Source of the DNA: an uncultured Flavobacteriales bacterium | GTDB lineage: Bacteria > Bacteroidota > Bacteroidia > Flavobacteriales_D > Sanyastnellaceae | Length of the DNA stretch: 11,780 bases | NCBI GenBank assembly: GCA_938003665.1 | Contig: CALKYI010000157.1 | Span: forward strand, 1-11,780 | Direction of reading: 5' to 3' | Shown here: piece after piece, positions 1 to 6,635 of the stretch | How the letters are laid out: every line of letters begins with the position of its first letter | How positions within the stretch are numbered: position 1 is the stretch's first letter | The notes under the pieces: model-generated | Database searches by the model: none | Told to the model about the DNA's origin: nothing | What the model saw: only the letters and a program-made list of their open reading frames with translations | Program-made: the position numbers and the translations under genes

Positions 1-1
1 G

Positions 2-970
2 TTGCTTGAGTCGCAATTGGCTGATTTCATGCAGAAAGAGGACGCGTTCCTTTTGAACTACGGCTACCAAGGATGCCAATCGGCCATCGAAGCATTGGTC
101 AGCCGACACGACGTGATTGTCTACGATTCGGAGTCGCACGCCTGCATGGTGGACGGCGTTCGTTTGCACCAGGGCAAGCGTTTCGTATTCCAACACAACG
201 ATATGGAGTCCTTCGTCAAGCAACTCGACCGAGCCAAGGCGCTCTGTGATCAGACAGGAGGCGGTATCCTGGTGGTAACTGAAGGGGTCTTCGGCATGGC
301 CGGCGACCAAGGCAAGTTGAAGGAAATCTGCGAATACAAAGCAGAGTATGGTTTCCGTCTATTCGTTGATGACGCACACGGCTTCGGCACGGTGGGCGAA
401 AACGGCCGCGGAGCAGGTGATGCGCAAGGCGTACAAGACGAGATTGACGTCTACTTCGGAACGTTTGCCAAGTCCATGGCAACGGTCGGCGCCTTCGTCG
501 CCGGCGATGAAGACGTGATTGACTACCTCCGGTACAACATGCGTTCGCAGACGTTTGCCAAATCACTGCCCATGCCGATTGTCATCGGCGCGCAGAAGCG
601 CTTGGAAATGCTCCGCACGCAGCCCCAGCACAAAGAGAATTTGTGGAAAGTGGCCAATGCGCTCCAGTCGGGATTGCGTGAAGCAGGTTTCGATTTGGGG
701 GTCACCAATTCCTGCGTCACACCGGTCTTCCTCAAGGGCGGACTCGGGGAAGCGACCAACCTCACGCTGGATCTGCGTGAGAACTATGGCATTTTCTGCT
801 CGATTGTCGTGTACCCCGTGGTTCCCAAGGACACCATCATGTTGCGCTTAATCCCAACAGCGGTGCACACACTCGAGGACGTTCAGTACACCATTGAGAC
901 CTTCTCCACAGTGAAAGAAAAATTGTTTGCTGGCGACTACAAGAGCGAGAAGATTGCTTCTTGGGCCTAA
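2..970 (+). CDS. spt: Serine palmitoyltransferase (alpha-oxoamine synthase family), 5' end missing
   Basis: This PLP enzyme most likely condenses L-serine with a fatty acyl-CoA (or acyl-ACP) to 3-ketosphinganine, the first step of sphingolipid synthesis, in the cytoplasm or at the inner membrane. The readable 322 residues show a DDAH motif at 123-126 (PLP-ring Asp and stacking His of the fold-type I family) and FGTFAKS at 152-158, whose K157 is the expected Schiff-base lysine. The stretch after it (YLRYNMRSQTFAKSLPMP) resembles bacteroidete serine palmitoyltransferases more than BioF or Kbl. Family members are about 400 residues, so some 75-80 N-terminal residues lie before the window and the TTG at position 2 is not the start. 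The stop is 11 bases before the truA ATG, which suggests co-transcription. The close relatives BioF (8-amino-7-oxononanoate synthase) and Kbl (glycine C-acetyltransferase) are the alternatives; the family is certain, the substrate less so. Confidence 0.85.
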   Translation: MLESQLADFMQKEDAFLLNYGYQGCQSAIEALVSRHDVIVYDSESHACMVDGVRLHQGKRFVFQHNDMESFVKQLDRAKALCDQTGGGILVVTEGVFGMAGDQGKLKEICEYKAEYGFRLFVDDAHGFGTVGENGRGAGDAQGVQDEIDVYFGTFAKSMATVGAFVAGDEDVIDYLRYNMRSQTFAKSLPMPIVIGAQKRLEMLRTQPQHKENLWKVANALQSGLREAGFDLGVTNSCVTPVFLKGGLGEATNLTLDLRENYGIFCSIVVYPVVPKDTIMLRLIPTAVHTLEDVQYTIETFSTVKEKLFAGDYKSEKIASWA

Positions 971-981
971 GCCCAGTCGCC

Positions 982-1770
982 ATGCGCGTTTTCATTGAGT
1001 TATCTTACGATGGGGCTCCTTTCCACGGTTGGCAAAGGCAGCCCCATTGCCTTTCCGTGCAAGAGGTACTCGAAGAAAAATTGGCGCTCTTCGTCGGTGA
1101 GCCCATGCCCGTCATGGGCTGCGGACGCACGGACACCGGCGTGCATGCTTCGTACTTCGTGGCGCATGCGGATTGGCCCGAAGAATCGCCCAAAGCCAAG
1201 CGGTTCAGAGATTGGAACGAGGCGGCCTGGAAGTTAAACGGCATGTTGCCACCGGCAATCAGCATCCACCGCATATCCGAGGTGGCGTCGAACGCGCATG
1301 CTCGTTTTGATGCGACCGAACGCGGTTATGTGTACCGTATGCACACGTACAAAGACCCCTTCTTGGTGGGGCGTTCTGCTCGCATCATGCGCCAGACGGA
1401 TTTTGCTTCCATGCAAGCGGCGACGCAGTACCTGGTTCAACAAGGTGACTTTGCGGCGTTCTGCAAGGCCGGTTCGGACAACAAGACCACGCTTTGCGAT
1501 GTGCGTTTTGCTGAATTGCGGCAAGACGGCGAGCAATACACATTTGAGATTCGTGCTGACCGGTTTTTGCGCAACATGGTGCGTGCGATTGTTGGCACCC
1601 TCTTTGAAGTGGGACAGGGGCGGATGAAGCCGGAGGATGTTGCGGCGGTGATTGCCTCCGGAGACCGCAGTGCAGCGGGTGCGTCAGCACCCGGCGAAGG
1701 CCTGTACTTGAATCGAGTCGTATACCCGGGGTTTGACCCCATTCAGACCAAATCCTTCATGAAGCCTTGA
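982..1770 (+). CDS. truA: tRNA pseudouridine(38-40) synthase TruA
   Basis: TruA isomerises uridine to pseudouridine at positions 38-40 in the anticodon stem-loop of several tRNAs. The 262-residue product has the usual family length. It begins MRVFIELSYDG, has the GWQRQ element at 16-20 and the catalytic motif GCGRTDTGVHA at 46-56, with D51 as the nucleophile. The C-terminal half carries FLRNMVRAIVGTL, the conserved second-domain segment. The ATG at 982 was chosen because the family starts directly with this beta-strand. An in-frame TTG at 961 would add seven residues and overlap the previous gene; it is unlikely. No Shine-Dalgarno sequence is visible. The next gene starts only three bases after the stop, so the two are probably translated from one mRNA together with the upstream serine palmitoyltransferase gene. 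Confidence 0.96.
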   Translation: MRVFIELSYDGAPFHGWQRQPHCLSVQEVLEEKLALFVGEPMPVMGCGRTDTGVHASYFVAHADWPEESPKAKRFRDWNEAAWKLNGMLPPAISIHRISEVASNAHARFDATERGYVYRMHTYKDPFLVGRSARIMRQTDFASMQAATQYLVQQGDFAAFCKAGSDNKTTLCDVRFAELRQDGEQYTFEIRADRFLRNMVRAIVGTLFEVGQGRMKPEDVAAVIASGDRSAAGASAPGEGLYLNRVVYPGFDPIQTKSFMKP

Positions 1771-1773
1771 TCC

Positions 1774-3552
1774 ATGAGTAAGGGGCAGCCAAACGAAGTC
1801 ACCGGGCGCATTTTTGACGGAGCAACGCTGCGCAAAATTTTGGCCCAGGTTCAACCATACCGCAGCCGTTTTGTGGCGACCGGCGTATTGGTGGTGTTGC
1901 TTTCCGGCTTGGTGTGGGTGCGTCCGGCACTCATTCGCATCGCCGTGGATGACACCATGCCTACGGGAGATGCGGAGTTGTTACTCCATGTGTTTTTGGC
2001 GGTGTGCGGGATGCTCGTTTTTGAAGCCCTCCTGCAGTACCGCGTGACGTACCTGGCCAACTGGGTGGCCCAATCGGTTAGTTTGGACCTGCGTTCCAAG
2101 CTGTTCAAGCACGTTGCACAGTTCCAGTTGCGATACTTCGATAAGACCCCTGTGGGTACCTTGGTAACCCGCCACGTGAGTGATATTGACGGCATTGCGA
2201 ATGTGTTTTCCAACGGCATCCTCAATGCCATCGGTGATTTGCTGGCATTGCTCGTGGTCATCGGCACCATGTTTTGGGTGGATTGGAAGTTGACCTTGTT
2301 GGTGTTGACGCCCATTCCGGTGTTGTTGCTGGCGACGCGGATTTTTCAGCAGGTCATCAAAAAGGCTTTCGTTGACGTGCGCAACCAGGTCAGCCGTATG
2401 AATGAGTTTGTGCAGGAGCACGTGACGGGGATGCACATTGTCCAAGCGTTTGGACGTGAGAAACAAGAGGCCAAGGCCTTCGCCGCCATTAATGCTTCTC
2501 ACCGCGATGCCAATATCCGGTCGGTGTGGGCATTCAGTGTGTTCTTTCCCTTGGTGGAAATGCTGTCGGCGACCAGTGTCGGGGTGCTGCTGTGGTGGGG
2601 GATGCAGGATGTGCTGGTGGAGCGGATGACGCTGGGCATCCTGTTGCAGTTCATTTTGTATGTCTTTATGCTCTATCGGCCGATTCGTCAGCTCGCTGAC
2701 CGGTTCAACGTGCTCCAAATGGGCATCGTGAATTCGGACCGTGTGTTCAGGCTGTTGGCCCGGGAGGAACGAATTGAGGCGAAAGATGCTTCGGATGAAC
2801 CACTCCAACCCTTGGAACTTCGCGGAGCGATTGAATTCGAGCACGTTTGGTTCGCTTACACCGATGAGGAATGGGTGCTGGAGGACGTATCCTTTCGAGT
2901 TGAACCAGGCGAGTCGGTAGCGTTTGTAGGTCCCACCGGAGCAGGCAAGTCGACCATCATCAATTTGCTCAACCGATTCTATGTGCACCAGAAGGGGCGT
3001 ATCCTGATTGATGGAAAGCCCATTGAATCCTACCCATTGCAGGCACTGCGTCAGCACATTGGAATCGTGCTCCAGGACGTCTTCTTGTTTTCGGATACCC
3101 TGCGCAACAACGTTACGCTGTACGCGGAAGGGTTTGATGATGAACGGTTGGATGCTGCTGCTCAAGCCGTGGGGGCCGATGCGTTCATCGCCAAATTACC
3201 CGAGGGTTGGGAACAAAACGTACGGGAGCGTGGTGCCATGTTGTCGGTGGGTCAGCGCCAGCTGATTGCCTTTATGCGTGCGTACTTGGTGCAGCCCACA
3301 GTCTTGGTCTTGGATGAGGCCACGTCGAGCATTGATTCTGAGAGCGAACAGCTCATCCAGCGAGCAACAGAGGCCATCACACGGGACCGAACGTCATTGA
3401 TTGTTGCTCACCGGTTGTCCACGATTCGGCACGCTGACCGCATCATGGTGTTGGATCAAGGTCGATTGATCCAATCCGGCTCCCACGATGAATTAATGGG
3501 AGAGGAAGGCATGTACAAGGACCTCGTTCTTTCGCAGGTGGAAGCGGATTGA
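1774..3552 (+). CDS. ABC exporter half-transporter (fused membrane and ATPase domains), MdlB/MsbA-like
   Basis: This 592-residue inner-membrane protein has the layout of a type IV ABC exporter half: a six-helix membrane domain, then an ATPase domain. Hydrophobic segments lie near residues 33-55, 67-88, 148-169, 172-191, 251-276 and 287-301. The ATPase domain has Walker A GPTGAGKST (386-394, K392), a Q-loop in the segment GIVLQDVFLF, Walker B VLVLDE (510-515, catalytic E515) and the switch His H546. The signature is LSVGQ (490-494) instead of the common LSGGQ; E. coli MdlB is, to my knowledge, another exporter with this form. It probably acts as a homodimer or pairs with a partner encoded elsewhere, since no second half is present here. 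The substrate is unknown; lipids, peptides or drugs are all possible in this family. It lies three bases after truA and ends two bases before a convergent gene. Confidence 0.93.
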   Translation: MSKGQPNEVTGRIFDGATLRKILAQVQPYRSRFVATGVLVVLLSGLVWVRPALIRIAVDDTMPTGDAELLLHVFLAVCGMLVFEALLQYRVTYLANWVAQSVSLDLRSKLFKHVAQFQLRYFDKTPVGTLVTRHVSDIDGIANVFSNGILNAIGDLLALLVVIGTMFWVDWKLTLLVLTPIPVLLLATRIFQQVIKKAFVDVRNQVSRMNEFVQEHVTGMHIVQAFGREKQEAKAFAAINASHRDANIRSVWAFSVFFPLVEMLSATSVGVLLWWGMQDVLVERMTLGILLQFILYVFMLYRPIRQLADRFNVLQMGIVNSDRVFRLLAREERIEAKDASDEPLQPLELRGAIEFEHVWFAYTDEEWVLEDVSFRVEPGESVAFVGPTGAGKSTIINLLNRFYVHQKGRILIDGKPIESYPLQALRQHIGIVLQDVFLFSDTLRNNVTLYAEGFDDERLDAAAQAVGADAFIAKLPEGWEQNVRERGAMLSVGQRQLIAFMRAYLVQPTVLVLDEATSSIDSESEQLIQRATEAITRDRTSLIVAHRLSTIRHADRIMVLDQGRLIQSGSHDELMGEEGMYKDLVLSQVEAD

Positions 3553-3559
3553 GCTCAAT
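3548..3559. repeat. 12-bp perfect palindrome spanning two convergent stop codons
   Basis: ATTGAGCTCAAT reads the same on both strands and contains the TGA stop of the ABC exporter (3550-3552) and the TGA stop of the convergent unknown gene (3555-3557 on the minus strand). Only two bases separate the genes. The palindrome is too short and loop-poor to make a strong terminator hairpin, so any role is uncertain. Confidence 0.6.
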
Positions 3560-4034
3560 TCGAGCGCTTCAAGCCTTCTTGTCCCAATTGCTGCATGAGG
3601 CGAAACGTGGGAACGCGTTCAATGGCTCGGGCAAGCGTACAAATCGCATCTGCTGGGTGAGCCAGCATGATGGACCGGCGGACCGCTCGGATGGCATTGA
3701 TACGTTGGTACAGCTGTTCCAGTAACTCTGCTTGGCAAGCATTGAGTTCAACCCAATGTGAACGGCTGTAACGCACCAGTCGAGAGGCGCGCAACGATCG
3801 CATCAAATGCAATCGGGCGCGAACGGGGTGGTCGTGAACTTCTTCAGAAAACCGTTCCAACGCACGCAGCTGCAATCGCAGTTCCTTAAAATACAGGTCG
3901 CGGCTGGCTTGGCGAAAGTCCGGGTCTACGCCTCCGTGCAGTCCGTTGACGAACAGACGTCGCATTCGTGCTTGGAGGGTGGAGCTTTCGCGCTCAAGCG
4001 CATGGGCGCCAATGGGCAGATTCATAGAAGTCAT
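3555..4034 (-). CDS. Unrecognised 159-residue arginine-rich helical protein at the end of the paa operon
   Basis: I do not recognise this protein. It has 159 residues, about 24 of them Arg and only two Lys, no signal peptide, no clear membrane segment and no metal-binding cysteine cluster (two isolated Cys). The spacing of Leu, Ile and Arg suggests amphipathic helices from about residue 12 to 155, possibly a small helical bundle. The start is either the ATG at 4034 or a second one at 4025 (MTSMNL). It begins 36 bases after the paaD stop on the same strand, so it is probably read from the paaA promoter. Codon choice in this frame looks like that of neighbouring genes and no competing frame is better, so I think it is a real gene. 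Placement suggests, but does not show, a link to phenylacetate metabolism. Confidence 0.7.
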   Translation of the reverse strand: MTSMNLPIGAHALERESSTLQARMRRLFVNGLHGGVDPDFRQASRDLYFKELRLQLRALERFSEEVHDHPVRARLHLMRSLRASRLVRYSRSHWVELNACQAELLEQLYQRINAIRAVRRSIMLAHPADAICTLARAIERVPTFRLMQQLGQEGLKRSN

Positions 4035-4070
4035 GCCCCCGATACGAGGAAAATCAACCCTGGGTTGCGC

Positions 4071-4562
4071 TCAAAAGCACTTGAAATGGTCAAAGGGTTC
4101 AGCGCATGCATTGCACTGGTAATGCGCTTTGCATGCCGTTGACCCAAATGGACTGACGAGGCGCGTATCCGTGCTTGCGCATCTCGGGCAAGGAACCGTC
4201 TGGGATTGACCGAGCAAGAAGGCCTTGTCTGCGCTGCTTCCTTCGGGCGGGGCAATGCCGTTCAGGCGCATCTTTTCCCGTGCTTCAGGCGATATCCAAT
4301 CGGTGGTCCATGCCGGCGCGTGGACGATGTCAATGCGAAACCGCGGTTCGACGGGCTGCAGCGCTGATTTGATGTCGTCCTGAATGGCATCGGTCGCTGG
4401 ACAACCTGAATACGTCGGAGTCAATTTGATGACAACGGTCCCGTCTTCATCGAGGTCACAGCCTTGGATCATGCCCAATTCTGTGATGGTCAAAAAGGGA
4501 AGCTCCGGATCCATCACCCCATTCAGGATGCGCTCCACTTGGGCGATGCGTTCGCTCACCAT
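4071..4562 (-). CDS. paaD: PaaD, maturation factor of phenylacetyl-CoA epoxidase
   Basis: PaaD (PaaJ in some naming schemes) is needed for activity of the PaaABCE epoxidase but is not one of its stable subunits; it is thought to help with Fe-S or metal centre maturation, like SufT/MIP18 proteins. The 163 residues fall into an N-terminal MIP18 (DUF59) domain, with DPELPFLTITELGMI at 18-32 and the conserved TPTYSGCP segment (C54), and a C-terminal zinc-ribbon-like tail with C125-x2-C128 and C150-x2-C153. The tail also has FGSTACK and ends in FDHFKC, as in known PaaD proteins. The ATG at 4562 fits the family start; the frame is open for 53 further codons upstream, but these read through paaC and look like noise. 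The start overlaps the paaC stop by seven bases, which suggests translational coupling. Confidence 0.95.
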   Translation of the reverse strand: MVSERIAQVERILNGVMDPELPFLTITELGMIQGCDLDEDGTVVIKLTPTYSGCPATDAIQDDIKSALQPVEPRFRIDIVHAPAWTTDWISPEAREKMRLNGIAPPEGSSADKAFLLGQSQTVPCPRCASTDTRLVSPFGSTACKAHYQCNACAEPFDHFKCF

Positions 4563-5311
4563 TCGGCCCCTGGGTAGGTTCGCTGGAGCACTTGCATTTC
4601 CGCCAACAGGTAGCTTAGGTGCTCGGTATGACGGCCGCTGCGTCCGCCGGTGAGCAATGCGGACGATTCCGGGCATTCGAGGGTGGCTTCGTTCAAAACG
4701 CCATTCACTTGCTCGATCCATCGTTCGCGAAAGCTGGCATTCAAGGGCAACACCCCGGCCTCAGCACACACCTTCGATATAGCATCGTCTTCAAATAGCT
4801 CGGCGGTGTACGGCCAGAGTATGTTCAAACTTTCTTGTACACGTCGGTGGCTCTCCTCGGTACCGTCACCGAGCCGAACCACCCACTGAGCCGAGTGGGC
4901 TGCGTGGTAACGCACCTCTTTCAAGGCCTTCGTAGCGATGGCAGACAATTCTAGGTCAACTGATTGGTTCGCCAATGCCTCGTAACGCAGCACAGCGAAT
5001 TGATCAAACAGCATTTGCCGAACGATGGTGTCGCCAAAATGCCCGTTGGGCAACTCAACAAGTAAGGCGTTGCGGAATTCCCGGTCCGTTCGGAAGTAGG
5101 CAAGGGTGTCTTCGTCCCGGCCTTGGCCTTCGCGTTGGCCGGCGAGCGTCAACAACGCTCGGGCTTGCCCCAACAGGTCCAGTGCTATGTTCGAAAGAGC
5201 GATGTCCTCCTCGAGTGCGGGGCCGTGGCTGCACCATTCGGAGAGCCGCTGCGCGAGCACGAGCGCATCATCGCCTAGGCGCAATATCCATTCGTGATTT
5301 TGGCTCGCCAT
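4556..5311 (-). CDS. paaC: PaaC, structural subunit of phenylacetyl-CoA 1,2-epoxidase
   Basis: PaaC is the non-catalytic ferritin-like partner of PaaA; the two form the core of the epoxidase and PaaC helps hold the active conformation. The product has 251 residues from the ATG at 5311, the normal family length. It is rich in helices and shows the family segments SNIALDLLGQAR (40-51), LLVELPNGHFGDTIVRQ (83-99) and EVRYHAAHSAQWVVRLGDGT (132-151). A GTG immediately upstream (5314) would add one residue. The ATG overlaps the paaB stop as TGATG, sharing one base, and the 3' end overlaps the paaD start by seven bases. This is a standard member with no sign of damage. Confidence 0.96.
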   Translation of the reverse strand: MASQNHEWILRLGDDALVLAQRLSEWCSHGPALEEDIALSNIALDLLGQARALLTLAGQREGQGRDEDTLAYFRTDREFRNALLVELPNGHFGDTIVRQMLFDQFAVLRYEALANQSVDLELSAIATKALKEVRYHAAHSAQWVVRLGDGTEESHRRVQESLNILWPYTAELFEDDAISKVCAEAGVLPLNASFRERWIEQVNGVLNEATLECPESSALLTGGRSGRHTEHLSYLLAEMQVLQRTYPGAEW

Positions 5312-5604
5312 CACATGTTTTTCACTTCATCCGGAAGGTCGTAGAACGTCGGATGGCGGTAAACTTTATCGTTGGCGGGGTCAAAGAGGACGTCTTTTTC
5401 GGACGGTGTTGATGCCGTAATGTCCTCCGCTTTGACCACCCAAATGCTGGTTCCTTCTTGCCGTCGCGTGTAAACGTCCCGTGCATTGGATATGGCCATG
5501 GTGGCGTCTGCGGCGTGCAGGCTTCCGACGTGCTTGTGGCTCAAGCCCTGACGGCTGCGAACAAACACTTCCCAGAGCGGCCATTCGGTGTTTGGTGCAC
5601 TCAT
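5311..5604 (-). CDS. paaB: PaaB, small subunit of phenylacetyl-CoA 1,2-epoxidase
   Basis: PaaB is the small subunit that bridges the PaaAC heterodimers in the epoxidase complex. The 97 residues match the family length. The typical segments are EVFVRSRQGLSHKHVGSLHA (12-31), the AISNARDVYTRRQEG stretch after it and YRHPTFYDLP near the end (82-91). The ATG at 5604 was chosen because family members start a few residues before WPLWEVF. The frame is open for 24 codons further upstream, but these lie inside paaA. The start shares the four bases ATGA with the paaA stop, so translation is probably coupled. Confidence 0.96.
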   Translation of the reverse strand: MSAPNTEWPLWEVFVRSRQGLSHKHVGSLHAADATMAISNARDVYTRRQEGTSIWVVKAEDITASTPSEKDVLFDPANDKVYRHPTFYDLPDEVKNM

Positions 5605-6557
5605 GCTGCTGAGGTTCGGCTGGATGTGCGTTGGGCTGATTTTGCAGCATAGGCCGCTGCAGCGTCGCGTACCCAAGCTCCATTTTCATGAGCGGCTACG
5701 CGCGTTTCAATCCGTTCACGGTTGCACGGTCCATTGCCCGCGACGACCTGTTCGAATTCACTCCAGTCGATGGGGCCAAAGTCATAATGGCCTGTTGCTT
5801 CATTCCACTTCAAGTCCGGATCGGGCACTGTCAATCCTAGCAACTCTGCCTGTGGTACGGTCATATCGACAAATCGCTGACGCAGTTCGTCGTTGGAGAA
5901 ACGCTTGATTTTCCAGCGCATGCTTTGTTCGCTGTGCTTGGAGGAAGCGTCATTTGGACCGAACATCATCAACGAAGGCCACCACCATCGGTTCAACGCG
6001 TCTTGCGCCATTTCCTTTTGCTCGGGTGTCCCGTTGCTCAGATTGAGCATAATCTGGAATCCCTGGCGCTGGTGAAAGCTCTCCTCTTTGCATACCCGAA
6101 CCATGGCGCGGGCGTATGGCCCGTAGCTGCATTTGCACAATGGCACTTGGTTCATGATGGCCGCCCCGTCGACCAACCAGCCGATGGCGCCCATGTCCGC
6201 CCATGTGAGGGTAGGGTAATTGAAAATGGAACTGTACTTCGCTTTTCCGGTGTGCAGCGCATCTAGCATTTCGTCTCGGCTTATTCCGAGGGTTTCAGCT
6301 GCTGAGTACAGGTAGAGACCGTGGCCGGCCTCGTCTTGGACTTTTGCTAAGAGAATTGATTTGCGCTTCAGGCTTGGAGCACGGGTGATCCAATTGCCTT
6401 CGGGCTGCATGCCGATGATTTCGCTGTGCGCATGCTGACTGATTTGACGGATGAGGGTTTTGCGGTACGCATCGGGCATCCAGTCTTTGGCTTCAATTTT
6501 TTGGTCTGCAGCGATGTACGCTTCAAACCGCTGATTCAAGTCCATTTCTTGTGTCAT
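5601..6557 (-). CDS. paaA: PaaA, catalytic diiron subunit of phenylacetyl-CoA 1,2-epoxidase
   Basis: PaaA carries the diiron centre that inserts one oxygen atom into the aromatic ring of phenylacetyl-CoA, giving the 1,2-epoxide, the key step of aerobic phenylacetate degradation. From the ATG at 6557 it has 318 residues, close to the E. coli protein, and starts MTQE like that protein. Expected diiron ligands are visible as E46 in HAHSEIIGM, E76-A-G-H79 and E159-S-F-H162. The segments PEGNWITRAPSL and KYSSIFNYPTLTWAD, and D130 in WLVDGAAI, are also conserved. A second ATG at 6545 is possible. The frame stays open upstream to 6857, but that part lies opposite paaE and is not coding. The gene is the first of an operon read from a TAnnTTTG promoter just upstream. 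Confidence 0.98.
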   Translation of the reverse strand: MTQEMDLNQRFEAYIAADQKIEAKDWMPDAYRKTLIRQISQHAHSEIIGMQPEGNWITRAPSLKRKSILLAKVQDEAGHGLYLYSAAETLGISRDEMLDALHTGKAKYSSIFNYPTLTWADMGAIGWLVDGAAIMNQVPLCKCSYGPYARAMVRVCKEESFHQRQGFQIMLNLSNGTPEQKEMAQDALNRWWWPSLMMFGPNDASSKHSEQSMRWKIKRFSNDELRQRFVDMTVPQAELLGLTVPDPDLKWNEATGHYDFGPIDWSEFEQVVAGNGPCNRERIETRVAAHENGAWVRDAAAAYAAKSAQRTSSRTSAA

Positions 6558-6573
6558 GCATGAGGATTTGTTA

Positions 6574-6581
6574 CAAAGATA
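6574..6581 (-). promoter_or_regulatory. Bacteroidota-type -7 box for the paaABCD operon
   Basis: TATCTTTG on the minus strand fits the phylum consensus TAnnTTTG exactly. Transcription would start near 6568-6570 and leave a leader of about 12 bases before the paaA ATG at 6557. I see no TTG at the expected distance for a -33 element, so the promoter may be weak or need an activator. This is inference from sequence only. Confidence 0.6.
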
Positions 6582-6597
6582 ACAACCATGGACTCCA

Positions 6598-6630
6598 TTG
6601 GTTTTCTTCCTGAATTGTCGTGTAGTTTTG
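6598..6630 (+). promoter_or_regulatory. Bacteroidota-type promoter for paaE, divergent from paaA
   Basis: TTG at 6598-6600, a 22-base spacer and TAGTTTTG at 6623-6630 match the phylum promoter pattern TTG-N(17-23)-TAnnTTTG. The box ends five bases before the paaE ATG at 6636, so transcription would begin at or within a couple of bases of the start codon and give a leaderless or nearly leaderless mRNA. The box also argues against the earlier in-frame ATG at 6588. Confidence 0.6.
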
Positions 6631-6635
6631 CGGGC

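Noticed and set aside
961..981. TTG start for truA overlapping the previous gene.
   Set aside because: The ATG at 982 matches the family start exactly; the seven extra residues do not.
1981..3165. A 394-codon open frame on the minus strand opposite the ABC exporter.
   Set aside because: It lies wholly antisense to a gene with intact motifs, is rich in His and Gln as antisense frames often are, and resembles no family I know.
4563..4721. Upstream extension of the paaD frame by 53 codons.
   Set aside because: It overlaps paaC and has no resemblance to PaaD, which begins a few residues before the DPELP segment.
4975..5412. A 145-codon open frame on the plus strand opposite paaC and paaB.
   Set aside because: It is the antisense shadow of two well-recognised genes, with skewed Arg, Gly and Cys content and no family match.
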